Assembly: GCF_000835495.1 (NCBI RefSeq)
Contig: NW_015622546.1
Span: 3,404,955 to 3,468,954 of the forward strand
Direction: 5' to 3'
Source of the DNA: Cladophialophora immunda
Taxonomy: Eukaryota > Ascomycota > Eurotiomycetes > Chaetothyriales > Herpotrichiellaceae
Length of the DNA stretch: 64,000 bases
Below, one piece after another: positions 41,286 through 51,850 of this stretch (positions are counted from its first letter, which is position 1; each line of letters starts with the position of its first letter). Under the pieces are notes generated by a model. That model saw nothing but the letters and a program-made list of their open reading frames with translations. It ran no database searches and was not told where the DNA came from. Made by a program: the position numbers and the translations under genes.

Positions 41286-43336
41286 TTTGATGCAACTATC
41301 GAAGCTCTCATCCAACCTTAAGAAGAGGCGCAATGGATAAAGTAAAGTAGAACAAGCAAAAGAGAGGAAGCTCCGCAGTCTGTTCAGGAAATACCGCCGC
41401 TAGCTAGCCTGCCAATACACACCAGCTGCTTGCTGCGCAAGGAACCAAAAGTTCAATTGTCAATCTTTCGTCCTGCTACAAACGCGCCGAGACAAGGCTA
41501 CGGCTCGGCATGTTTGCTATCAGGCGGGTCTGCAGCAGGAAATCTGAACTCTATTCGGACAAGGCTCTCCCCACAAAGGGGTGGTCTACGTTGTGCGCCG
41601 GCAAGGTTCCTCATGATAGGAAGTTTCAAAGACGTGCTGTTGTCGTGCAAGGAGAGAGCTCAGAGCAGACATGCACCCTTTGTTGCAGAAGCTTAGCTTG
41701 TAGTCAAACATGCCAAGGTCAAGATGATCGTGGCAACAACAGCTGTCTTTCAGAACGCAATGGACATTGCAATCGGTGTGACTGTTGTATGTTGTCGAAG
41801 GATTCATGGATCACGGAACTCTGAGTGCTCCTTTTGCATACCGCTGTGTGTGAGTCCCTTCGAAGCGAAAATATGGCACTGTTTGGATGAAGACCTGGCG
41901 AGGCCTTTGAAGTTATTGTCTTCAAAAAGGCCGCAGAGTTGGAGCAGGGCTGACCGGTGTTTATGGACGGTTCGTCTCTTTTCCACCATCATTGAGTATT
42001 ATCTTGCGTCCCGAGCCTTTTACGTCATTTCAAATCATCGGGCGACGTCGAATTTCGTTGAGTTTCGAATGTCGTGAACGACATGGTTTTCAAGCTCATG
42101 TTCGACTGTTTTCTGAAATAGCAAAACCCTTCGAAGCGCCGATCTGGAAAGTTCTTGACTTGTGGTATTACTGCATGATGGCTATCCTAGCTCGTCATTG
42201 CAATGCTGAACCCATCTGCCTTGAGGACCCAACAGTATCTGGGCTCTTTTCCATTGTCAGAATGTCAACGGTTGTGAGACGAATCATTTTCCCTTTCTCA
42301 GAAGACGTTTTTCCTTCCTCCGTTGTGAGTGACGCGTCGAGGATCAAAGTTGCGCGGTCCAGTCAGATGCAGTACTGGCCAGTGTTGTGGTGCCGGCTTC
42401 TCCTTCTGGAAAGAAGAGTGTTGGTGTACTCTTGGGAAGTGATGGGTGCTGGTGCTGTCTGAGTGGTTGAGAAGGACAACGCGGAGAAGGATTTCAATCT
42501 TGCATATTGGCGTCTGCAAAAGGCGCTGTCTAAGAAAGCACGAGTGTGGACAAAGGAATGTCGAAATGGGTAAGAGGAATTGAAAGTAGACAAAGGTTCA
42601 ACGGTAGAGAACGGATGAATGTCTGTCAAGAGGTTGGATTGGTTGGCTATGGATCTCATCATTGATCTATAGGACTGGTGCGGTGGCTGGAAGATCTGTG
42701 CGTTGACAGAGCCCACAGCCATTGTGGAAATGAAATTCGAGGTGTGACAAGGTCATCAGTGTCTGTGATAGACATGGCGGTTCCTGTTGCAGTCAGCACC
42801 ATTGTGCCAGACAATCTCATCGGCTGAGCCATTGAAAGCAGATAGCCAACACAAAGCTGCCGGCCTCCCGAGCTAACTCACCACCTGCCTGTCCAGAAGA
42901 CGCCAGGGAGAACAGAAAGCCTGACACCAAAGCATAGCCTGCGCCCTCTCTTGAAAAGGAAGAGCGCAGAGAACAGAGACCAGAGCGCAGGCAGTCCGGC
43001 ACCCCTTCCAACTTGGGACTGGCGGCTCTGGCAGTGAAGACTCTTTCTCTCTCTCTTCTCTCTTCCCCCCTCCCCTTCGTCATCTCCGTCATCATCACCC
43101 TCCTTTCTTCAATCATCTTTCATCAGATCTCAACGGTTGCAAACATTGTGTGTCTTCAACGTCCTGTAGCCTCCGTGAAAAGCTGTCTCTGGAGGCAGCC
43201 TGCGGCGCTGGCTGCGCTGAACTGTGTCGACACTTCACATTCGTTCCCTCGCACATCATCCACCCTGGCCCTGTTACAAACTTCATTGCCACCCTCCACC
43301 TCGAGACCTTCTGCCAAAGCCTGAGCAGTCTTCACA
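41286..43336. other. Divergent intergenic region, 2 kb
   Basis: Promoters of MRP49 (minus) and the GT2 gene (plus). Several frames of 60-156 codons exist (for example 41992-42462 plus, 42363-42722 minus), but they overlap on opposite strands and show no domain. The last 300 bp are CT-rich (TCTCTCTCTCTTCTCTC near 43044), a typical leader. Confidence 0.55.
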
Positions 43337-45421
43337 ATGGCTGGCGACCATCTTGTTTCCATTGCTGAGGACGACTCAGGTGTTCGTCACCGAGCCGTCA
43401 CCATCCAGACTCACAATGACGGCGAAAACCCAGGCAATGCCAGGGTCCGGGCACCATACCGCATTGTGGAGGTCGAAAAGAAGGAGCCGCATCGATCCTC
43501 TATCTTCTCTATCGCCCTTACCGGGATCAACATCATCAGCATCTCCGCGTACTTAGGAGTGCTCTTCCTTAACGTCCTTCAGACATATTGGCAAGGTCAG
43601 GGGTTTCCCAAGGCTGCTTACCTCTTCTTCCTTGGGCAGTTCTATGACAACAGTAAGTGTAGTAGTCGCTCTCTCCTTGTCGACATCGGCTAATGCTGTC
43701 ATAGTATCATCAATCCTAGACGGAGCCTGGCGTATCGTGGTCGGACTTGTGCGTAATTCCAAACCACGACCGACACTTCGCATCCTTGGTAACAATGTTC
43801 CGGGAGTCGATGTCGTTGTCGTTTGCTGTGGTGAGCCAGATGATGTCGTCTTGGACACCGTCAAAGCCATCTGCAAGCTTGACTGGCCCGAGGACAAATT
43901 CAGAGTGATCGTGGCCGATGATGGGAACGTGGAAAGCCTTCGCCTTCAAGTCGAGAAACTGCACGGCAGATATCAGAACCTCTATTACCATGCCCGCAAG
44001 AAGCCTAGTGATAACAACCACGGATACAAGGCCGGAAATCTCAACCAGACCATGCGTGAGTTTGTCATCGACCTTCCTGGAGGGCAGAATGATTTCCTGG
44101 CGGTCTTCGATGCCGACATGATGCCTGAACCTCAGTTCCTGCGAGCCCTTGTCCCACACGCTCTTAGAGATGTCAATGTCGGGATGGTCACTGCCGCTCA
44201 AGTACGATACCGTCTTTTCATTTGTTTTCCAGTGTACTGACAGCGACAGCACCACTATAATATCCCGAACGATGACCCCCTGAACCAAGCGAACATGACT
44301 GGGACTGGTGCGGATGATGGACTTCGGGACTCAGTCAACGTCGCCTGGTGCCCCGGCAGCGGTTTTGTCATGCGCAAGGCAGCTTGGACGGAAATTGGTG
44401 GCTTCCCGGAGTTCTCCATCACAGAAGATCTCATCACCAGCTGGTTCCTTCATGGCAAAGGCTGGAAGATCCTCTTGATCCACGAGGTTTTGCAATGGGG
44501 ATTGCAACCAGATTGCATCCTGACCCATCTGAAGCAACGTCGTCGCTGGGTGAGCGTGAACTTGGCCTTTGTAAAGTCCGTTGATGGCTGACTTAGTGAC
44601 AGTGGACTGGACATATCCGTGACGCTCTAAAGATGAACTTCACCTTGTCTGACTACCGCCTTAAGGAAGCGTCGCGGCTTCAACGCATGGCAATGCTCCA
44701 CCATAGCTGCCGACCTTACTTGATGACATTGACCAAGCTTGGAAACTCCATTGTTGCCTTTGTTTGTCTTTATCGCGGTCGGCCCGTCATTGCCACTCCA
44801 ACTCGCAATGCGCTGTATTGGGCTGTGATGTTCCTCGGGATCATTCGTATACTGGCACTCATTGGAGATATCGAGTCGATCTTTGGTAAATACTACCTGA
44901 GTGTCCGTCGTCGCACTGCAACTGGAGTCTGGATGGGTCACCACTTCTCCCGTGATGTTCTTCAAACCTTGCTCCCAAAGCAGCTGGGAGGTCTTCGGCT
45001 CGGGTTCAAAGTGAGCGGTGTTGGAGGATCCTCCATCAAAGAACGAGATGTCAACAGTCGTCCACCTCTTTCCACGAGACTCTGGGCTCTCCATCGTCGT
45101 GAAGGCATCTTGTGGCATGTTGTCCTCTTCTTTGTCATGTCTATTGTGGTCATCTTCAGAGTCCAGGCTGAGATTAAGGCATCGATCGTCGACGGCAAGT
45201 TCATCGCTGACAAGGCTTTTTGGCTTCGGTTCATCGCTTCGGTTGGCTTTCCTGGGCTTGCCGTCATTGAGACGATTCCGCTGTACCTCACACCTGTTGT
45301 TTATGCCATCTGGCCACCAACGATGCCAGAGCGTCGTGACAGCATGGTGTATGACGACAAGACCGGACTGTGGAAGCCAATACCGAAGTACACGAGCATC
45401 AAATGGACCGCAGCTAGTTAG
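43337..45421 (+). CDS. Cellulose-synthase-like family 2 glycosyltransferase, membrane
   Basis: Processive GT2 enzyme embedded in the membrane, expected to polymerise a polysaccharide from UDP-sugar; 643 aa. Exons 43337-43652, 43705-44201, 44250-44549, 44603-45421. One or two N-terminal TM segments (SIALTGINIISISAYLGVLF) precede the catalytic domain. Motifs in order: VADDGN (first Asp pair, about 174), FDADMMPEP (D-x-D, about 240), SITEDLITSWF (catalytic T-E-D, about 327) and LKQRRRW at the exon 3 end. Exon 4 begins WTGHIRDALKMNF and carries about five TM helices. All residues needed for BcsA-like catalysis are present. Unlike fungal chitin synthases, there is no chitin-synthase-type signature. 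The acceptor of intron 2 has two in-frame options six bases apart. Product unknown; beta-glucan or other wall/capsule polymer are possibilities. Confidence 0.9.
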
Positions 45422-46015
45422 TGGCTAGCTGTGCCTCACGTCCTCGGTGTTGCTTGGATGGCCACTGTCCTCGTCGTTATGTGGCGGATGTAAGACGACA
45501 CGTGATCGATGGGTGATGGGTGAGTCGATGGAAAGATTCGGTAGGAAACTGAAGTTGACGACCAAAAGAGGAACCTAGTGAGTCTGGCATCAACACTTGG
45601 CATCGCAGCCCCTTTCTGACCGCGCCTTACAGAACAGAACGCATAGCCATCAGTATCAGCACACCTCAAATCGCGACAGGAACAGAAGGATTGACACCAA
45701 GCAGAATTCGCACATGGGATATAACACAAGAGCTCAAGGAATATCCTGTTTGTCATCACTTGATCATCGGTCACTGTGATGTTGAAGGTGAAGGTTTCTG
45801 CCAGGAGCGCATCGGCAGACAGACAACAGACGGAGAGCTTTCCCTTGTCCTTCTCTTTTCTCTCTCTCTCTTCCTTTGATATCATCATCAGTCACAGGAG
45901 CCCAGGACGGCCAGAGCTTGCTCATGCACACTCGCCTCGTCAGGCACACACTCAAATACAGTCAATAGCTTTAGCATTAGCATCAATGGAATCAGCCGGA
46001 ACCAAACAGCTGAAA
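45422..46015. other. Intergenic between convergent genes
   Basis: Convergent 3' flanks of the GT2 gene and RRG9; contains a CT-rich run near 45855 and no coding signal. Confidence 0.55.
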
Positions 46016-46960
46016 TCAAGCTTTCCGTGCATTCTCCAGCACCTCCTTTGCTCTCAGTTCCTCGTCAAAGGCATCAGGATCCTCCACCTCCCTGTCCTTC
46101 ATCCGCTTTGGCCGCAGCCCTAGTTCTGCCTGATGGTCCCAGATCCGATCGTGTCGCTTTGCCCATCTTTCCCTCCTTTTCTGGATCTCCTCCTCGTCCC
46201 TCGGCCGCCATTTGCTCTTCAGTATTCTCCGTATTGCCTCTGGAGACACTTGAAAATGTTCTGCGAGAAGGGGGGTGGACCAACGATCGGGATCTTCTTC
46301 GTGCAGAGCGCGGATCCCATCCATCGCGTCAGGAGAGAGCTTCTTCCGTGGGTTCCATCCTTCATCACCAAATTTCTTTGAGAGGGTAGCCTTTTGGGCC
46401 TGCCATGGCTCTAACTTCTTCCGCTGCTTCACGGTCAAGTCTCGCAGCTCTAGGCGCGATTTTCTAGGCCTTGAAGCAGCACCAATACCCACACCCAAAT
46501 TTGCGTCGAGATTTCTCTCGTCGGAAGATTTGGACCAAGGACGTCCATGTCTGTCTCGAAACTGAGCCTTGGACGAGATCACGACCATCCCTTCGTCCTC
46601 GTACTGCCCCTCCCTGTCACTCCTGCGGTCATATCCACCGACCGATCTTGTTTCACTGTATTGCGGTCTATCCTTCCCTCTCGTTGGTGCCTGTCCGTCC
46701 CAGAGTCTGTGGGCGACTGGCGCGGCCGCGCGTGATTCGGAGGAGTATTTCCGCCTCTTGTGGACGTTGCAATCTCGGGACATAGACGTCGTCAGGGTAG
46801 CGGATGTCGGTCGCGTGGTAGGCTTCAACAACGATGTGAATGGATCTTGCGGTTGCCGTAGTGGAGAGGACGCCATGGTATGTGCACGGCGAGATAATGC
46901 ACACGGGGGGTGTCTTGAGATGGTCTTGACTGTCCGCAGCAGCCTGTTGCTCGTCTGCAT
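46016..46960 (-). CDS. RRG9: Required for respiratory growth protein 9, neugrin-like
   Basis: Mitochondrial protein of the neugrin/Rrg9 family, needed for mitochondrial genome maintenance and respiration in yeast. 314 aa from the ATG at 46960 ([19 protein letters not shown], a basic amphipathic presequence); the frame extends 14 codons to a GTG. The middle is disordered and Arg/Ser-rich. The conserved domain, about residues 183-280, has [60 protein letters not shown] and [20 protein letters not shown], the helix-turn-helix-like core of the family. The C-terminal tail is charged. It is divergent from the oxygenase-like gene at 47338. Confidence 0.88.
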   Translation of the reverse strand: MQTSNRLLRTVKTISRHPPCALSRRAHTMASSPLRQPQDPFTSLLKPTTRPTSATLTTSMSRDCNVHKRRKYSSESRAAAPVAHRLWDGQAPTRGKDRPQYSETRSVGGYDRRSDREGQYEDEGMVVISSKAQFRDRHGRPWSKSSDERNLDANLGVGIGAASRPRKSRLELRDLTVKQRKKLEPWQAQKATLSKKFGDEGWNPRKKLSPDAMDGIRALHEEDPDRWSTPLLAEHFQVSPEAIRRILKSKWRPRDEEEIQKRRERWAKRHDRIWDHQAELGLRPKRMKDREVEDPDAFDEELRAKEVLENARKA

Positions 46961-47337
46961 GTTGAGGGATATTTTCTCTTCCCAACGATCTCCCGCCCTC
47001 ACAGTTGCGTCCCCAGACTCAAGATGTTAATGAGGTAGGCACAGAAGGTAGTTTGGATCGAGTTCAAGGACGGTGTTCACCTGCAGCAACGAAAAACCTG
47101 GGCCAAATTTCCCAAAGATCCATCACGCTGCATGACTAAAGATGCCGCAGATAAGCGAGATCTTGACTCGTCAAAAATGATCATCGGATCAATGACTGAC
47201 ATCAAGATTCGAACGAAAGTCTAGACCTCGTCGAGGAACATAGAGTACACTCCTATCGTCTTTCAAGTCTCTCATTTGTTCCCCCGTTGTTTGTATGCCA
47301 CCTGTCCCAAGACTTCCTCCACCGGTCCGATAGCAAT
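46961..47337. promoter_or_regulatory. Divergent promoter, RRG9 / DUF2236 gene
   Basis: 377 bp between two divergent start codons; no coding content. Specific elements could not be assigned with confidence. Confidence 0.5.
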
Positions 47338-48822
47338 ATGGCCTGGCCGAATCCATTTCGGCGGCGAGATGAGAACACACGCACGGCCTGGGGATATACC
47401 TTCCAGTTGACGCCTAGCCATCTTACTCCTGAACAGGCTCATCCTTTGAAACACAGTTATGATGTTCTTGGAGAAGAATGCTACGAGATCTTATGTCAGA
47501 AGGACAGCAGCCCTGCAGACGAAGCAAAGCTACAGAAGAGGGACGATGCTCGATCAGAGAGCGTGGCAAACCATTTACACCAGTCAAATTCGACTATAAA
47601 CGGCTCCGCTGATACGAATCGACCGCCGACACCATCTCCGAGATCGAAACGCGATCTCTACCTCCTTCTCCGGGACCACCACGCCGCACATCCTAAGCTT
47701 CAAGAACTCTGGGACGAAGTCACCACTGTCCCCAGCTGGGTCGACTGGGCCCAGATCTGCCGCGGACAGGACGTCTTCTACCGCTATGGTGCTGCCACAC
47801 TCACAGGGCTCGCGTACCAATCGCTCCTCGGGGGCATGGGCGCCAACCGCGTGGTCGAAGTCCTCGCCCGCACGGGCGGATTCTCGGTCAAGGTGGCGCG
47901 GCACCGGCTGTTCGAGACGACGCAGCACATCCTCGAGTGCACGCGGTCTCTCGAGAGCATCCAGCCGGGCGGCGCGGGCTTTGCAAGTTCCGTGCGAGTG
48001 CGTCTGCTCCACGCGGCCGTGCGGCAGCGGATCATGCAGCTGTCCAAGACCCGGCCGAGCTACTACAGCGTCGAGAAGTATGGGATCCCCATCAACGACC
48101 TCGACTGCATCGCCACCATCGGCACCTTCTCGGCCACCATCATCTACCTCTCCCTGCCTCGCCAGGGGATCTTCCTGCGCAGGCAAGAAACCGAGGACTA
48201 CATCGCGCTGTGGCGCCTCATCGCGCACTACGTCGGCACGCCGACGGACTACTTCGAGACGCCCGAGCGGGCCAAGTGCATGATGGAGAGCCTGCTGCTG
48301 AACGAGATCAACCCGTCCAACACGAGCCAGGTGCTCGCCAACAACATCGTCCGCTGCCTCGAGAACCAGCCGCCCACGTTCGCGAGCCGCAGCTTCCTCG
48401 AGGTCAACGCCCGCTGGCTCAACGGCAACGAACTCGCCGACGCCCTGGGCCTGGGCCGGCCCGGCGCCTGGTACTGGGCCCTGATGGCCGGCCAGTGCAT
48501 CTTCTTCGCGTGCCTGTGCTACACGTACCGCGCCATCCCGGCGCTGGACCGGCGCAAGATCGAGACGCTCCGGAAGGTCTTCTGGGCCGTGATCGTCGAG
48601 GGCAAGCACGGCCTGGGGGGCGAGCAGACCGTCTTTGAATTCAAATATGTGCCCGAGTTTGGCCTGGGGACAGCGAAGGGCGAGGACGACGAGAAGAGGG
48701 CCGGCGAGGTGGGCATTGAGAGGAGGAATCTGAATACACTCCTCGCTGCGACGGGTGTTCTGGTTGGCGCAGGGTGGTTGGCCGTTAAAGTATCAACGGC
48801 GCTTTTTGGGAGGATATTCTGA
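47338..48822 (+). CDS. DUF2236 haem-dependent oxygenase-like protein (MpaB/Lcp family)
   Basis: 494 aa, single exon, of the ER-bound oxygenase MpaB / latex-clearing Lcp superfamily, whose characterised members cleave or oxidise isoprenoid chains with b-type haem. The ATG at 47338 opens MAWPNPFRRRDENTRTAWG; 17 further codons lead back to a TTG. Family blocks: VPSWVDWAQICRGQDVFYR, LTGLAYQSLLGGMGANRVVE, then SSVRVRLLHAAVRQRIM, which supplies the probable axial His and conserved Arg. Also GIPINDLDCIATIGTFSATI, YIALWRLIAHYVGTP and ALMAGQCIFFACLCYTY. A C-terminal hydrophobic segment (LAATGVLVGAGWLAVKV) could anchor it in a membrane. The substrate is unknown. Strong GC3 makes long antisense frames here that I discount. 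Confidence 0.87.
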   Translation: MAWPNPFRRRDENTRTAWGYTFQLTPSHLTPEQAHPLKHSYDVLGEECYEILCQKDSSPADEAKLQKRDDARSESVANHLHQSNSTINGSADTNRPPTPSPRSKRDLYLLLRDHHAAHPKLQELWDEVTTVPSWVDWAQICRGQDVFYRYGAATLTGLAYQSLLGGMGANRVVEVLARTGGFSVKVARHRLFETTQHILECTRSLESIQPGGAGFASSVRVRLLHAAVRQRIMQLSKTRPSYYSVEKYGIPINDLDCIATIGTFSATIIYLSLPRQGIFLRRQETEDYIALWRLIAHYVGTPTDYFETPERAKCMMESLLLNEINPSNTSQVLANNIVRCLENQPPTFASRSFLEVNARWLNGNELADALGLGRPGAWYWALMAGQCIFFACLCYTYRAIPALDRRKIETLRKVFWAVIVEGKHGLGGEQTVFEFKYVPEFGLGTAKGEDDEKRAGEVGIERRNLNTLLAATGVLVGAGWLAVKVSTALFGRIF

Positions 48823-49084
48823 GACACCTGGGGAGAGACGAAGCATTGAAAAAGGGGACTAGAGACCATTGCATAACGGAGCAAGGGACGTGGCGCATTT
48901 ACGCAGCGAGGTTTTTGAGTTTCCGCATCTTTGGGTATTCTCCCAGATGGGATCTTGCCCTGGGTATCATGTTCATTACAGCAAATGCAAGGGCCAGAGC
49001 ACCGCCTGGTCACAATCACTCCGTCCCCTCCTCATTGGCATTCCAAGTTGGACATCACAATCCGTGTCTCTATATCTATGCCGT
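48823..49084. other. Short convergent intergenic region
   Basis: 262 bp shared 3' flanks of the oxygenase-like gene and the gamma-tubulin complex gene. Nothing else seen. Confidence 0.5.
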
Positions 49085-51850
49085 CTACGACGTCCAGTAA
49101 CCGAACATATCCAATTTCAACAGCAGGTATTCGAACATGTTGACATCCGCGTCGTCGTCATCGTCATCGTCCAATTCATCAGGTAATCTCTTCCCCGGCA
49201 TCTTTTCGACTGATTGCGCTTGTGAGCGCAATAGGTCAATGAAAAGCGTAATTTTGCTTGTAAATTCCTTTTGCAGTCGTTTCATCGTGGTCTCATTGGT
49301 GGTACTACCGCTGGCATCGCCTTGGGTGCCCACTGATTCGGGGTCCCTATCGACGTTCTTGCGTCGTTTAGCTGCGAATCGAAGTATCACACCATATATG
49401 TCTTCCAGTATTTGCCTCAACCTAGCTTGGTTCCGTTTTAGCAGGAGGGCACCGAGGATATTGTTCAATGTTCGCTCATGCAATACACGGAGGTGGTCCA
49501 AACTCCGTACGATAAACAAGGTCTGACCATAGTCCCTGTTGTTGAGATGTTCCTTTGCAGTATAGAGGACTGTCTCGAACTTCTTCCAGTTCAGCTCAAT
49601 GGCAGTGTTGTGGTAATAATCAGCAACACTCGAGGTGAAATGATGCATCATGACAACAGTTTTGTGATCTGAGAGACCGCTCCTAGGCGGCTTCTCCGAC
49701 TGATGCCGAAAAGCCTCTCTTAGCATGCTTTGTGATACTGCTTGCATTCGCAGCATCCGCAGAAGATGCTGGAACATTCGGTCATATTTGTCCAGTATTT
49801 CCGGCGTGATGACTGCCCCTAATATTTCACTGGGTGCCGTATAATGAAGTCGAAGGAAGTCGAGTGCGTGGATTGAATCCGCGTCTCGACACTTTTCGAG
49901 CTCAGCAAGAGGCAGATCCCGAATCGCAAAGGACATGGAATCGTCCAATGTGCGATCTGCTAGATTGAGGCTGTCTGATAGGATGCTCATGAGCACCAAT
50001 CTTAACTCTGAGCCCGCAGGTGGCCACGTGTCTCGAACATGCAACCGAAGGCCAGTGATGGCAGTTGTTCTTCTGTAACCTTCCCCACTGTTCTGATCCG
50101 GGTCAAACAGAGCTATGCTGAGACGAGACGAGAAGAACGCATTTCTTAGCAGATGGAGATCTCTCTGCAAATTGAGATGGCCGAGAAGATTGTGTTGTTG
50201 GAAGAGCAGCTGCAACACAGAGTAAGAGAGCAACCTGTGTTGAGCGGAGACGAGGGGTGTGATGGATAGATTGAAGGAGGGGACGAGGTCCAGTTGCAGA
50301 GGCGAGTCTCCGAACTCTTGTCCCTCAAGGTACATAAGGACCTGATCTTCGAGTTCGTCGTATTCCCTCTCTTCCAAAGGGTGCGCACTGTTGTTGAAGA
50401 TGTCCATTTGTGGCCGAAACGCACAGACAGTGTCCGCTTGCACGCTAACAGGGCCCTCCAGGTCGAAGCTTTCAGAGGCAGGCGTGTCAAGGGAACTTGT
50501 AGATGTCGAGGATTCCGCTGAGACTATTAACGATCTCATCGCCTCCTCATATGCAACAGCCCGCGCTTGAAGTTCTGAAATGATTGGCAGTGTGAACCCA
50601 GCCTCGAGTTCCTTTAATGGTGAAGACTCGAGTACAGTGGCGGAAAAGATAGAACTGGTTGGTGAGTGACTGCTCAATATCTCTAGGCTCTTCTGAGCCT
50701 CGGATATCGTACGCGAGAGCTTCGAGTCAACCAGTAATTCCCACGCTGAATTATGGAGGGGCGAAATTCCTGCGAAGGAGACTCTGGGATTCCCGTGCTG
50801 TGCAGAGCTAAGTCCAATCTGTTGGCTCAGAAGAGCTAGCATCGGCCGGCATGTCCGTGAGAGTAGCATTTCCATGAGTCCTGCTAGCCCAGGGTGATCA
50901 AGTGATGGTCCAGCGGCTTTTTGTATCAAGGTAAGGATGATCATATCTTCCACTGGATCGGCCTGTACAGCGCCGACACATTCTTTCAGCATATCGACAA
51001 CTAACCCGACCTTTCCCATAATGCCCTTCAACTGGAGCAATGACGCAATATTTGATCTCGATTCGATGAGGTATCTGTGGATGGAAAAGAGTACAGACCT
51101 GGAGGCGGACAGGAAAGTTACTTTAGCGGATGACAGGTTCGAAGAGTTGTTGTCCAACGCTCGGAAAGAGCTCATAAGGTATCTGGTGTCTTTCCCGATT
51201 CTCGAAAAGACGTCGAAGCAATTCTCCACCAAGGTCGAACTGTATCCACGCGCCGAAAGAACCTGCCATTTGGCCACGAATATACAATCTTTCTCCTCCC
51301 AGCTGAAAAGGACAGAATTTCGCCCCATGCACAGTTCAAAGAAAGCGTTTAGAAGGATGTCTGATTTAACATATCTTGCAGGACTCTGATGGGTTGCCTC
51401 GAGGATGGAGTTAAATACTCTAGGATCAGTCTCGCTGAGATATGCTGATGCTGGCTCCTGATGATTTTCATTCTGAAACTTGTCCCAGCTGAGTAGATTT
51501 TCCTTTCTCTTTCTCTTCTGAATATCTGGCAAGATCCAAATATCGCCCCATTCTTCTTGCACGCTGTCGCCATCTAGGCTCTCGAACTGGTCATTTTCGG
51601 AGTCGGATGTGTCCGCAGACGACGATTGTGACAGGTCCTGGAGAGCCACATCCTCCAATTTCAGCTGGAAAACATCTGATTTGAGAGTGGGGAGAGGTCC
51701 CAGCACAGAATCATCTAACCGAAGGAGTTGGCTTTCGAGATGTTGATGGAATTCAAATCCGTCCCAAATTTCCTCAGAGGGCAGGGGTACAGGGATTGAG
51801 TCATTGAAGTGCTCTATAGAGAACGGATTCAGTGGCTCTGAGGGTGGCAT
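49085..51850 (-). CDS. Gamma-tubulin complex component (Spc97/Spc98 family), probably GCP6
   Basis: 921 aa single-exon protein of the GCP family, which assembles gamma-tubulin ring complexes at spindle pole bodies. Begins MPPSEPLNPFSIEHFNDSIP. The N-terminus is acidic and disordered to about 110. The GRIP1 region follows (YVKSDILLNAFFELCMGRNS). The GRIP2/C-terminal domain (about 520-900) has LLSYSVLQLLFQQHNLLGHL, RDLHLLRNAFFSSRLSIALF, MHHFTSSVADYYHNTAIELN and LDHLRVLHERTLNNILGALL, the last being the classic motif preceding a lysine/arginine-rich segment. A run of eight Asp follows near the end. The divergent N-terminus and spacing fit GCP6 better than GCP2/3 or GCP4, but GCP5 is not excluded. 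Confidence 0.85.
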   Translation of the reverse strand: MPPSEPLNPFSIEHFNDSIPVPLPSEEIWDGFEFHQHLESQLLRLDDSVLGPLPTLKSDVFQLKLEDVALQDLSQSSSADTSDSENDQFESLDGDSVQEEWGDIWILPDIQKRKRKENLLSWDKFQNENHQEPASAYLSETDPRVFNSILEATHQSPARYVKSDILLNAFFELCMGRNSVLFSWEEKDCIFVAKWQVLSARGYSSTLVENCFDVFSRIGKDTRYLMSSFRALDNNSSNLSSAKVTFLSASRSVLFSIHRYLIESRSNIASLLQLKGIMGKVGLVVDMLKECVGAVQADPVEDMIILTLIQKAAGPSLDHPGLAGLMEMLLSRTCRPMLALLSQQIGLSSAQHGNPRVSFAGISPLHNSAWELLVDSKLSRTISEAQKSLEILSSHSPTSSIFSATVLESSPLKELEAGFTLPIISELQARAVAYEEAMRSLIVSAESSTSTSSLDTPASESFDLEGPVSVQADTVCAFRPQMDIFNNSAHPLEEREYDELEDQVLMYLEGQEFGDSPLQLDLVPSFNLSITPLVSAQHRLLSYSVLQLLFQQHNLLGHLNLQRDLHLLRNAFFSSRLSIALFDPDQNSGEGYRRTTAITGLRLHVRDTWPPAGSELRLVLMSILSDSLNLADRTLDDSMSFAIRDLPLAELEKCRDADSIHALDFLRLHYTAPSEILGAVITPEILDKYDRMFQHLLRMLRMQAVSQSMLREAFRHQSEKPPRSGLSDHKTVVMMHHFTSSVADYYHNTAIELNWKKFETVLYTAKEHLNNRDYGQTLFIVRSLDHLRVLHERTLNNILGALLLKRNQARLRQILEDIYGVILRFAAKRRKNVDRDPESVGTQGDASGSTTNETTMKRLQKEFTSKITLFIDLLRSQAQSVEKMPGKRLPDELDDDDDDDADVNMFEYLLLKLDMFGYWTS

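Noticed and set aside
41992..42722. Candidate small genes in the MRP49/GT2 intergenic region
   Set aside because: Plus and minus frames overlap each other, neither has a domain, and no splice-consistent extension was found.
47584..48609. 341-codon minus-strand frame opposite the DUF2236 gene
   Set aside because: It mirrors a GC3-rich real gene on the other strand, shows no domain and is Ala/Val/Glu/Arg-biased, which is typical of antisense shadows.
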